Origin: Acidimicrobiales bacterium
Lineage (GTDB): Bacteria; Actinomycetota; Acidimicrobiia; Acidimicrobiales; SZUA-35
Assembly (NCBI GenBank): GCA_020630195.1
Contig: JAHDBV010000012.1
Location: 19,927 to 61,555 of the forward strand
DNA length: 41,629 bases
Reading direction: 5' to 3'
Part shown: positions 25,404-32,378 of the stretch, piece by piece
Position numbering within the stretch: the first letter of the stretch is position 1
Layout of the letters: each line of letters begins with the position of its first letter
Notes under the pieces: model-generated
The model's database searches: none
Told to the model about the DNA's origin: nothing
The model's input: only the letters and a program-made list of their open reading frames with translations
Position numbers and translations under genes: made by a program

Positions 25404-26650
25404 AACAGATCCGCCAGATCGGCCTCGGTGAGGCGATCCCGTGGTGCATCGACGACCGGGGTCGGGGTCGGCTCGTCGTCGGCGTCGAGGCGTTCCTGGC
25501 TCGGCGCGACCCGGAGTCCGATGGTGCGTCGCAACACGACCATCAGGGCGCCACCGACGATGGCGGACCAGCCGATGATGGCGCCGACACCGAGGAGCTG
25601 CACCACCACGGCCTCGACGAGGCCCAGGTCGCCGGTGCCGGTGAGCACCGGTCCGAGGACGAGCCCGATGACCGCTCCGGCTCCGTGGATCGGGACGACA
25701 CCGAGCGCATCGTCGATCTTCAACGACAGAAGCAGGCGCCCGAGATGGGGCGCTGCGCCGCCGGCGATCACACCGAGGGCGAAGGCGGCGAGGAGTGAAC
25801 CACGATCGGCCACGGCGGTGATCGCGACGAGGCCGGCGAGGGCGCCGGTGATCATCGTGACGCCGAGGCGGCGGGTGTCGCCCAGGACCAGGGCGACGAC
25901 CAGGGCGGCGAGCAGGCCGCCGGCGCCGGCGATGTTGGTCCGCAGGATGATGAGGGGCACGTCCGCGGTGGCGCCGAAGGCACTGCCACCGTTGAAGCCC
26001 CACCAGCCGAGCCAGAGCACCACGGTGCCGAGTGCGGCCATGGGGGTGTTGGAGGGAGCGAAGTCGCGGACGGAGCCGTCGGCACCGAACCGGCCGAGCC
26101 GGGGGCCGACGGCGGCGATCCCGACGAGGGCGACGGCGGCACCGGTGAGGTGCACCACGCCGGCGCCGGCGAAGTCGTGGAAGCCGAGGTCGCGGAGCCA
26201 TCCGTCGGCGCCGCCGATCGTGCCACCCCAGACCCAGTGGCCGATCACGGGGTAGATGGCGACGGCCATCGCGGCGGTCAACACCGCATAGGCGGCCACG
26301 GTGATCCGCTCGACCAGGGCGCCGGAGACGATGGTGATGGCGGTGCCGGCGAAGGTGAGCTGGAACAGGAGGAAGGTGAGGCCCTGCACGTCGAACCCGC
26401 CGGGCAGTTCACCGACGTCGCCGCCGAATCGACTGACGCCGAAGAGGCCCCCGGCGGAGTCGCCGAACATCACGCCGAAGCCGATGAGCAGGAACAGGGT
26501 CGTGACGATGGCCCAGTCGATGAGGTTCTTGAGCGCAACCGCGGGTTGGTGTTTCCGGCGCGCGAGGCCCACCTCGAAGCAGAGGAATCCCGCCTGCATC
26601 AGGAAGACGAAGCCGGCCGCGATCAGCAGCCAGAGGTCGGAGAGCGTCAT
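25400..26650 (-). CDS. amt: Ammonium transporter (Amt family)
   Basis: A 416-aa protein with about 11 transmembrane helices and Amt motifs: LMQAGFLCFEVGLARRKH, the substrate-site DFAGAGVVHLTGA containing the Asp and first pore His, and PIHGAGAVIGLVLG with the second pore His. The sequence style (long GFLCFEVGL then VALKNLIDWAIVT) is like the Amt branch found fused to sensor modules (kinase or GGDEF), though this copy has only a short cytoplasmic tail. I use the ATG at 26650; a TTG at 26653 is possible. It is divergent from a GGDEF-EAL gene and coupled to the 63-aa gene. Confidence 0.9.
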   Translation of the reverse strand: MTLSDLWLLIAAGFVFLMQAGFLCFEVGLARRKHQPAVALKNLIDWAIVTTLFLLIGFGVMFGDSAGGLFGVSRFGGDVGELPGGFDVQGLTFLLFQLTFAGTAITIVSGALVERITVAAYAVLTAAMAVAIYPVIGHWVWGGTIGGADGWLRDLGFHDFAGAGVVHLTGAAVALVGIAAVGPRLGRFGADGSVRDFAPSNTPMAALGTVVLWLGWWGFNGGSAFGATADVPLIILRTNIAGAGGLLAALVVALVLGDTRRLGVTMITGALAGLVAITAVADRGSLLAAFALGVIAGGAAPHLGRLLLSLKIDDALGVVPIHGAGAVIGLVLGPVLTGTGDLGLVEAVVVQLLGVGAIIGWSAIVGGALMVVLRRTIGLRVAPSQERLDADDEPTPTPVVDAPRDRLTEADLADLL

Positions 26651-26756
26651 CAACGTCCCGGTCGGCCGTTCGCCCCCGGGATTGAGGGGTCGCGGGAGAT
26701 CAGCCCGTTCGGATCACTACCCGTGGGTCACGTCAAGACGTCCGGAGCGGAGCCGA

Positions 26757-26768
26757 TCCGGTACCGGA
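26757..26768. promoter_or_regulatory. 12-bp palindrome just before the GGDEF-EAL start
   Basis: TCCGGTACCGGA is a perfect palindrome ending three bases before the ATG at 26772 and overlapping its likely ribosome site. A bound protein or RNA pairing here could limit translation or transcription. Function is inferred only. Confidence 0.35.
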
Positions 26769-26771
26769 ACC

Positions 26772-28118
26772 ATGGACATTCCGGCACGGACGGTTGCTCG
26801 TGATGAACTCACGGGCCTCGTCGGACGCATCGAGATCAGCGCCCTGCTCGGGGCACACGGGCCGACTCGGCACGACTTCGTCGTGGGTGCGGTGCTGTTC
26901 GTCGATCTCGACCGCTTCAAGTGGATCAACGACTCCATGGGTCACCACGTGGGCGACGAAGTGCTGCGCATCGTGGCCGACCGGCTTCGCAGCCAGGTCC
27001 GCTCGAGCGACGTGGTCGCCCGCTTCGGCGGAGACGAGTTCGTCGTCGTGATGGGTGCGATCAGCAGTGTCACCGAGACCACGGTCGTCGCCAAGCGCCT
27101 GATCCAGGCCATCAGCGAACCCCTCGAACTCGACGGCCGGGTGCTCGGTGTGGGCGCCAGCATCGGCATCGCCATCGCCCAGGACGGTGGCTCGGTCCCG
27201 GACCTGCTCCGCCAGGCCGACACGGCCCTCTACGAATCGAAGCGTCGGGGTCGGGGTCGCCACGTGATCTTCGATCAACGTCTCGCCGCCGCGGCCGAGC
27301 GGCGGGTCGGGGTGGAGGCGGCGATCCGCCAGGCCGACTTCGACGACCAGCTCGAGCTGCACTACCAGCCGATCGTCTGCCTCGACCGGGGCACCGTGGA
27401 GGCCTTCGAGGGCCTGGCCCGCTTTCGTGACGCCGAGGGGACTGCCGTGTCCCCGATGGAGTTCATCTCACTCGCCACCGAGATCGGCGAGATCGGTCGG
27501 GTCGGCCGCCATCTGCAGGCCACACTCCTGCGGGATCTGGCCGCCGCCCACGAACACCATCCCGACCTCGTGCTCGCACTGAACGTCTCGTCGACCGAGC
27601 TCGAACAGCCCGGCCTCGTCGAGCAACTCGCCGCCGGCTGCGAGGCCGTCGGGGTCGACCCCCGCCACGTCTCGGTCGAGCTGAGCGAAGACCTGATGGT
27701 GCGTGATCTCCGCGTGCTGCATCGGACCCTCGGTCAGCTCCGCGAGCACGGGTTCCGGATCAGCCTCGACGACTTCGGCACCGGGCAGGCGTCGCTGTCG
27801 TCGCTGCGCGAGTTCGACATCGACGAGATCAAGATCGACCGTTCGTTCGTGTCCGGGATCGAGAACAACGCCTTCAGCCGGGCGACCTGCGAGGCGGTCC
27901 TGCTGCTGGCCCGCGCCGTCGACGCCACCGTCGTCGCAGAGGGCATCGAGACCGTCGCCGAACTCGAGGTCTTGCGCGACATCGGTGTGCACATGGGTCA
28001 GGGCTACATCTTCACCAAACCCCGGCCGGTCGAGTGGGGGCCGTTCGTGACCTCCCCGGTCGATCTCGACGGGCTCATCGCCGCCGGCAAGCACGTCCCG
28101 GCGGCACCGGTCACCTAG
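26772..28118 (+). CDS. GGDEF-EAL cyclic-di-GMP enzyme without sensor domain
   Basis: A 448-aa protein with an intact diguanylate cyclase domain (GGDEF at 86-90, inhibitory I-site RSSD at 77-80 exactly five residues before it) and an intact-looking EAL phosphodiesterase domain: ExLxR as EGLAR (213-217), Asn271, Glu303/306, DDFGTG with Asp333-334, Lys354 and Glu390. Both synthesis and breakdown of c-di-GMP are therefore possible; which dominates cannot be told. It has no transmembrane or sensory domain. The ATG at 26772 is 121 bp from the divergent amt start. Its TAG stop forms part of the -10 box of the next gene. Confidence 0.9.
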   Translation: MDIPARTVARDELTGLVGRIEISALLGAHGPTRHDFVVGAVLFVDLDRFKWINDSMGHHVGDEVLRIVADRLRSQVRSSDVVARFGGDEFVVVMGAISSVTETTVVAKRLIQAISEPLELDGRVLGVGASIGIAIAQDGGSVPDLLRQADTALYESKRRGRGRHVIFDQRLAAAAERRVGVEAAIRQADFDDQLELHYQPIVCLDRGTVEAFEGLARFRDAEGTAVSPMEFISLATEIGEIGRVGRHLQATLLRDLAAAHEHHPDLVLALNVSSTELEQPGLVEQLAAGCEAVGVDPRHVSVELSEDLMVRDLRVLHRTLGQLREHGFRISLDDFGTGQASLSSLREFDIDEIKIDRSFVSGIENNAFSRATCEAVLLLARAVDATVVAEGIETVAELEVLRDIGVHMGQGYIFTKPRPVEWGPFVTSPVDLDGLIAAGKHVPAAPVT

Positions 28119-28121
28119 GTT
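28116..28121 (+). promoter_or_regulatory. Leaderless -10 box of the selenoprotein gene
   Basis: TAGGTT ends seven bases before the GTG at 28129 and contains the stop codon of the preceding GGDEF-EAL gene. It allows independent expression despite the 10-nt gap. Confidence 0.45.
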
Positions 28122-28128
28122 CGGCTCC

Positions 28129-29010
28129 GTGCCGATCGAACCTCCCGGCGACCTCGACGTCGTCGACTACATCGCCCAGACCCGCGACTCCTATGCCCAG
28201 CTCGGCTACGACGCCTACCGCTGGGCCCGCAACGACGACCCGCCGGCGATGCAACCGCCGGTGGATCTCGCCTCGGCCCGGGTCGCCCTCGTCGCCTCCG
28301 GTGGGATCTACCGGGTCGGTCAGGTGGCGTTCCATCACGCCGACGACACGAGCCATCGCAGGGTGCCGATGTCGAGCGACGTGGCGGACCTCCGGGTCAG
28401 CCACTTCGCCTACGACACCACGGATGCCAAGGCCGACCCCAACGTGGTCTTCCCGGTGGAGGCGCTCCGGGCGCTCGAGGCCGACGGCACGATCGGATCA
28501 CTCGCTCCCGACGGGCTCACGTTCATGGGCGGCATCTACTCCCAGCGTCGGGTGCGCGAGGAACTGATCCCCGCCATCGAGGCCGAGCTCCGTGAGATGG
28601 AGGTCGACCTCGTCCTGCTCGTCCCGGTGTGACCCGTCTGCCATCAGACCGTGAGTCTGATCGCACGCCATCTCGAGTCGGTCGGCATCGCCACCACGAG
28701 CCTGTCGTCGGCCTGGTCGATCACGGCCTCGGCGAACCCGCCCCGGGTGCGCTTCTTCGACGCCCCGCTCGGCCACACCGCCGGCCCACCCCGCCGGCCC
28801 GACGCACAGCGCACACTCGTCGCCGAAGCCCTCGAGCTCGCCACCCGTGCCCTCGACGCGCCGGTGATCGAGCCGTCGTCGGTGACCTGGATCGAGGCGC
28901 CGGCCGAGGTGTGGAAGGCCGAGGCTCGTGCGCTCGCGGATCATCGCTCACCCCGCCACGACACTCCCCAGTACGACCGGCCCGACGACGCCGAGGCCGC
29001 TTCGTCGTGA
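28129..29010 (+). CDS. Probable selenoprotein, glycine/sarcosine/betaine reductase B (GrdB)-like, TGA = Sec168
   Basis: Read conventionally this is two short genes, 28129-28632 and a remnant after it. Both are in the same frame, separated only by TGA at 28630-28632. Reading TGA as selenocysteine gives one 293-aa protein with VDLVLLVPV-U-PVCHQTVSLIARHLE, i.e. a UxxC redox motif (Sec168, Cys171). The flanks follow the GrdB-like family: ALVASGGIYRVGQ, LRVSHFAYDTTDAKADPNVVFP, IGSLAP, then VRFFDAPLGHTAG. In homologues as I know them this position is Cys or Sec. A SECIS-type hairpin follows the TGA at once. The reductase substrate is unknown. Start GTG 28129. Confidence 0.82.
28636..28668 (+). promoter_or_regulatory. 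Bacterial SECIS-type hairpin directly after the in-frame TGA
   Basis: ATCAGAC (28643-28649) and GTCTGAT (28655-28661) form a perfect 7-bp stem with a 5-nt loop CGTGA. Beyond a C-C mismatch TGC/GCA pair, and beyond another GT/GC pair. The loop begins 18 nt after the TGA and has G as its second base, matching the known bacterial SECIS pattern (conserved G in the first two loop positions, loop about 16-37 nt after UGA). Confidence 0.75.
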
Positions 29011-29017
29011 CCGGCCG

Positions 29018-29929
29018 GTGACGGCCCGGCCGACCCCGACGTTCCTCGAGGGCCTCCGGCTGCTCCCGCCCGAGGCGCCGGACGACGGCGATGTGGCGGC
29101 CGAGTCCGACGGCGGGGACGACGGGCTCGACCCGAACGACTTCCCGGCCTGGTACCGGGACAAGGTCGCCGACGAACCCGACGGTGGCGATGCCACCGCG
29201 GACGCCGCCGGCACGGAGGACGAGTCGTCGCCGGCCGATCCGAACGCCTACGTCGACGAGCTCGCCGCCGTCGCCGATCTCGAGCAGCTCCGGTTCGGGC
29301 CGGTCACGGTCTTCGCCGGCGACAACGGGTCGGGCAAGTCGACGGTGCTGGAGGCGATCGCCACCGCAGCCGGCTTCAACGCCGAGGGCGGCAGCCGGAA
29401 CCTGCGGTTCTCCACCTTCGACACCCATTCGACCCTGCACGACCGGCTCGTGTTGCGTTGGAACGAACGGCCGAAGTGGGGCTGGTTCCTGCGGGCCGAG
29501 ACGTTCTACGGCATGGCGAGCCACATCACCGCGGACGACGATCCCTTCGGCGGGCTGGCCCACATCTTCCCCGACCTCCACCACCAGTCACATGGCGAGA
29601 CGTTCCTCGCACTCGCCGAGAGCCGATTCACCGGCCGGGGCCTCTACCTGTTCGACGAGCCCGAGGCGGCGCTGTCGATCCAGGGGCAGATGCGGCTGCT
29701 CGACATCGTGCAGGCGTCGCTGCGGCGCGGCTCGCAGTTCGTGATCGCCAGCCACTCGCCGGTGTTCCAGTCGATCCCGGAGGCGATGGTCTGGTCGTTC
29801 GACGCGTCCGAGGGGCTCGCGCCGACCACGTTCGACGATCTGGCGTCCACGGTGTTGTGGCGGCGGTTGCTCGCCGACCCCGCCTCGTTCCACGACCGCT
29901 TCGGTGGTGGTGGCGTCGGCGGCGGCTGA
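29018..29929 (+). CDS. AAA/ABC-type ATPase (AAA_21-like)
   Basis: A 303-aa protein with Walker A GDNGSGKS (101-108), a HGETFLAL signature-like segment, Walker B GLYLFDEPEAALS and a switch histidine in VIASHSPVF. It resembles stand-alone ABC-type ATPases of the AAA_21 group, which may act in DNA or RNP handling; no partner domain is visible. An unusual acidic, Asp/Gly-rich N-terminal region (about 20-85) precedes the P-loop strand. The GTG at 29018 lies eight bases after the selenoprotein stop, so the two are probably co-transcribed. The role is unknown. Confidence 0.75.
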   Translation: MTARPTPTFLEGLRLLPPEAPDDGDVAAESDGGDDGLDPNDFPAWYRDKVADEPDGGDATADAAGTEDESSPADPNAYVDELAAVADLEQLRFGPVTVFAGDNGSGKSTVLEAIATAAGFNAEGGSRNLRFSTFDTHSTLHDRLVLRWNERPKWGWFLRAETFYGMASHITADDDPFGGLAHIFPDLHHQSHGETFLALAESRFTGRGLYLFDEPEAALSIQGQMRLLDIVQASLRRGSQFVIASHSPVFQSIPEAMVWSFDASEGLAPTTFDDLASTVLWRRLLADPASFHDRFGGGGVGGG

Positions 29930-29957
29930 TCCCGGAGCCGATCCCCCCGGCCGTCGG

Positions 29958-29981
29958 GGCCGGATCGACGTTGATCCGGCC
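29958..29981. repeat. Inverted repeat 1 of the GATCCGGCC family
   Basis: GGCCGGATC and GATCCGGCC (9 bp) around the loop gacgtt. It begins 28 bp after the ATPase stop, so it may also be that operon's terminator. It shares arms and loop style with the repeat at 30146-30177. Confidence 0.6.
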
Positions 29982-30029
29982 ACGACGGCGGGTTCCGATG
30001 CGGCGGAGCGGAGTCGCACCGAGGGATTC

Positions 30030-30060
30030 CTCCGGTGGCCATGGGTGGCGACCACCGGAG
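30030..30060. repeat. Inverted repeat CTCCGGTGG/CCACCGGAG
   Basis: Perfect 9-bp arms at 30030-30038 and 30052-30060 with a 13-nt loop. Different sequence family from repeats 1 and 2. Confidence 0.5.
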
Positions 30061-30145
30061 TGCTGCACCGACATCAGCTACGGCAGATCGGGCCCTCCGG
30101 ATTGAGCCCTGGGGATCAAGGCTGTCTCAAGATGCGCGAACGCGC

Positions 30146-30177
30146 CGACGGCCGGATCGTCGTTGATCCGGCCGTCG
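30146..30177. repeat. Inverted repeat 2 of the GATCCGGCC family, 13-bp stem
   Basis: Arms 30146-30158 and 30165-30177 are perfect inverted copies over 13 bp with loop gtcgtt. The inner nine bases equal those of repeat 1. Confidence 0.65.
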
Positions 30178-30239
30178 GGGTGTTGGGGGGTTCGTTGTCC
30201 GGTGCGGCCCGCACGGGGAGGGAGTGCTGCCGTCCTGGT

Positions 30240-30272
30240 GGTGGCTCCCCGGGATGGAGCCCGGGAGCCACC
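30240..30272. repeat. Long imperfect hairpin GGTGGCTCCC(C)GGG / CCCGGGAGCCACC
   Basis: Arms 30240-30253 and 30260-30272 pair over 13 bp with a single extra C bulged in the left arm and a 6-nt loop. Confidence 0.55.
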
Positions 30273-30415
30273 AACTGCATCGGCGGATCGGCCGGTCGCG
30301 GTTGACCCGACCGGCGCCGGATTCCCCGATTCGGGGGATGGGGTGGGGAGTCCCCAGGCCGGAATGGGGGCCGATCCGGATGGAGGTGCGGCGACGTCGC
30401 GCCGATGCTGGAGGT

Positions 30416-30895
30416 ATGGATTCGTTGCCCCGTCTCGCCCACATGGTCTGGCTCGTGGTGGTCGTCGTCGTCGGCGTGGCCGCACTCGGGCTCGTCGGGC
30501 TTGGTGTCTGGGCCGTGGTCGAGGACGCCTCCAGCACGAGCGACAAGATGCACGGGCTCGGCATCGTGCTCGGGCTCATCGCAGCGGGTGCCGGCTCGGT
30601 GGTCGCGATCTCCTCGGCCGGTCTCGTGTGGCTCGTCCGCCGTCGGCCGACGGCCGCCGCCGGGCTGGCCGCCCTCCCGGTCGCCTGGGGACTCGGCTGG
30701 TCGGCGTTGTCGCTGCTCGGGTTCGTGTCCCGGGTGTCGTGGTCGCCGTTGTGGATCGGCCTGGTGCTCGCCGGACTGATCTGGATCGGGGTGTCGGCGA
30801 CCTCGCCCCGCTGGCCGATCGTCACCCCCCGGTCGAGCGATCGAGCAGAATTCTCCTCGACGTCGGGAACCAGCACGGGTGTCGGCGTCGTCTGA
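30416..30895 (+). CDS. Four-helix membrane protein, first gene of the MNIO operon
   Basis: A 159-aa protein of about four hydrophobic helices (roughly 10-35, 46-75, 82-107 and 111-128) with a Ser/Thr-rich cytoplasmic-like tail. I do not recognise the family. The start is uncertain: the ATG at 30416 has GGAGG too close for an ideal ribosome site; ATG 30380 upstream (with GGGGG nine bases before it) or 30443 are alternatives. Its stop lies six bases before the 115-aa precursor-like gene, so it is probably part of the same operon and could serve export or handling of the peptide. Confidence 0.6.
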   Translation: MDSLPRLAHMVWLVVVVVVGVAALGLVGLGVWAVVEDASSTSDKMHGLGIVLGLIAAGAGSVVAISSAGLVWLVRRRPTAAAGLAALPVAWGLGWSALSLLGFVSRVSWSPLWIGLVLAGLIWIGVSATSPRWPIVTPRSSDRAEFSSTSGTSTGVGVV

Positions 30896-30901
30896 AGGGA
30901 C

Positions 30902-31249
30902 ATGAACGAGATCACCCCCCTCACCGACCCGACGCTCGACACCTCGTCCGCCGCCGCCGGCGCGGCCACCCCGGCCCGCTCGACCCGGCGTCGTCGGATC
31001 GTCTCCGGTGCGGCGCTGGCCCTGGTCGCCACCGCCGCCCTCGGTGCCACCGCCGTCGGCGCCAGCACCCCCGACGGGATCGACCGGGCCCCCGAACCCG
31101 GCCACGCCACCATCGTGGTGCGGGGCGGTGTCGTCGAGCCGACCATCGGCGAGCGGTTCGATCCGGTCCTGGCCGAGCCGGGGATGCCGGTCGATGCCGG
31201 GCCGATCTCCCACGACGGGGACGACTGCCCGGCCTGCGGCCTCGGCTGA
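30902..31249 (+). CDS. Candidate MNIO substrate peptide with signal/anchor and C-terminal CPACG
   Basis: A 115-aa protein with a basic RSTRRRR stretch (27-33), a hydrophobic export or anchor segment (about 34-53), a short exported region and a C-terminus DGDDCPACGLG containing its only cysteines (109 and 112). GAAGGGA precedes the ATG, overlapping the upstream stop. The next gene, six bases downstream, is a DUF692 MNIO enzyme. MNIO enzymes modify cysteines or C-termini of ribosomal peptides, and some known substrates (bufferins) carry export signals. The precursor role is inferred from this arrangement and the two-Cys tail. Confidence 0.65.
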   Translation: MNEITPLTDPTLDTSSAAAGAATPARSTRRRRIVSGAALALVATAALGATAVGASTPDGIDRAPEPGHATIVVRGGVVEPTIGERFDPVLAEPGMPVDAGPISHDGDDCPACGLG

Positions 31250-31255
31250 TCCACG

Positions 31256-32107
31256 ATGACGGTGGCGTTCGGACTGTCGTTGATGCCGGAACCGGCGTTC
31301 GCAGCCGCCGCACTGCCGTTGTTCGACGAGGGCCTCGTGGAGGTCGTCGAGTGGAGCTTCGACATGGGATGGGGCCCGAGGGGGGTCCCCGACTGGCTCG
31401 ATGCGCTGCTCACCGACTTCGCCGGGACCGACGATCTGCTCGGCCACGGCGTCTCGTTCTCGGCGCTGAGCGGCGCCTGGACCGACCACCACCGCTGGTG
31501 GCTCGATCAGCTCGCCCGTGAGGTCGAGACACGCCACTATCGCCATGTCTCCGAACACGTCGGCTTCGTCGGCGCGGGGCGGTTCACGTTCGCCGCGCCG
31601 CTGCCCGTGCCCCACACCGACGAGGTTGTCACCGTCGGGGTCGACCGGCTCCGACGCCTCGCCGAGGTGGCGGGACGTCCCGTCGGGCTCGAGAACCTCG
31701 CCACCTCGTTCGGTCCGAACGACGCCCTCGGCCAGGGGGCGATGGTGATGGCACTGGTCGAACCGGTCGACGGGTTCGTCGTGCTCGACCTCCACAACGT
31801 GTGGTGTCAGGCCGTCAACCTCGGGCTCGACCCGCACGACCTGATCGGCTCGTATCCGCTCGACCGGGTCCGGGAGATCCACGTGAGTGGCGGCTCGTGG
31901 GACGAGCGCGACGAGCGGTCGATCCGGCGTGACACCCACGACGCCGGGGTGCCCGACGAGGTGTGTGACCTGCTCGCGGCGACGATGCCACGGTGCCCGA
32001 GCCTCGAGGCCGTGATCCACGAGCGGGTCGGGCCGAGCCTGGCCGACCCGGCGGGCCACGACGCCTACCGGGACGATGTGCGCCGGGTGTGGGAGCTGGT
32101 CGGCTGA
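31256..32107 (+). CDS. DUF692 / MNIO-family iron enzyme
   Basis: A 283-aa TIM-barrel protein of the multinuclear non-haem iron oxidative (MNIO, DUF692) family, relatives of MbnB and TglH. Likely metal ligands in order are His64, SEH (Glu100-His101), LEN (Glu146-Asn147), DLHN (Asp178-Asn181), IHV (His209), DTH (Asp226-His228) and Glu256 in IHERVG. The family's common GH pair after IH is replaced by GG (SGGS, 211-214), so it is a divergent branch. Characterised members oxidatively rearrange cysteine or C-terminal residues of peptides. It sits between a CPAC-tailed peptide and a small partner gene. Confidence 0.85.
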   Translation: MTVAFGLSLMPEPAFAAAALPLFDEGLVEVVEWSFDMGWGPRGVPDWLDALLTDFAGTDDLLGHGVSFSALSGAWTDHHRWWLDQLAREVETRHYRHVSEHVGFVGAGRFTFAAPLPVPHTDEVVTVGVDRLRRLAEVAGRPVGLENLATSFGPNDALGQGAMVMALVEPVDGFVVLDLHNVWCQAVNLGLDPHDLIGSYPLDRVREIHVSGGSWDERDERSIRRDTHDAGVPDEVCDLLAATMPRCPSLEAVIHERVGPSLADPAGHDAYRDDVRRVWELVG

Positions 32108-32358
32108 TGGCGGAGGATCCGAACCGCGACGATGCGAACCGCGACGACGTGAGCCCGCTCGGGCCGCCGATCGAGGCGTCCGGCCTCGCCGCCTATCAGG
32201 CCGGACTGCTCGAGCTGTTGCACGGTGCCGTCGACGGGGTCGACCCCGAGGCGGTGCGTTCGTTGGCGGGCGACGCGGCCGACGCCCTCGGCGAGATGGA
32301 TCCGGTGCTGCTCGCCGTGGCCGCGGACCTGACCCGCACCTGGGGGCGGCTGCGCTGA
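32107..32358 (+). CDS. 83-aa probable MNIO partner protein
   Basis: The ATG overlaps the MNIO stop by one base (TGATG), so translation is coupled. The 83-aa product has an Asp/Asn-rich start and an all-helical body (LAAYQAGLLELLHGAVDG, VRSLAGDAADALGEMDPVLLAVAADLTRTWGRLR). Known MNIO enzymes need a partner protein that binds the substrate; this gene is in the right place but much smaller than MbnC or TglI, and I do not recognise its family. The partner role is inferred from position. Confidence 0.65.
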   Translation: MAEDPNRDDANRDDVSPLGPPIEASGLAAYQAGLLELLHGAVDGVDPEAVRSLAGDAADALGEMDPVLLAVAADLTRTWGRLR

Positions 32359-32364
32359 GGAGCC

Positions 32365-32378
32365 ACCCGCCAGCGGGT
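32365..32378. terminator. Palindrome between convergent genes
   Basis: ACCCGC-CA-GCGGGT lies between the 83-aa gene and the convergent membrane-protein gene and touches the latter's stop. A weak bidirectional terminator is possible; no T-tract follows. Confidence 0.35.

Larger units (their letters stand above)
29930..30415. other. Non-coding 486-bp region rich in inverted repeats
   Basis: No reading frame here looks real. The stretch between the ATPase gene and the next operon holds at least five strong hairpins (listed separately) and a short palindrome at 30326-30338 (CCCCGATTCGGGG). Termination of the upstream operon, a structured RNA or remnants of small repeats are all possible. Confidence 0.5.

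Noticed and set aside
28129..28632. A normal 167-aa protein ending at the TGA, i.e. a nonsense mutation or pseudogene
   Set aside because: The downstream frame keeps family-like sequence, the TGA sits at the UxxC redox position, and a SECIS-type hairpin follows. Not fully excluded without sel genes.
29930..30415. CRISPR array
   Set aside because: The repeats are individually inverted hairpins of differing sequence and irregular spacing, not direct repeats with uniform spacers.
30116..32059. 647-aa minus-strand ORF over the MNIO operon
   Set aside because: Asp/Arg/Gly/His-rich shadow; the plus-strand operon has tight spacing and the recognisable MNIO enzyme.
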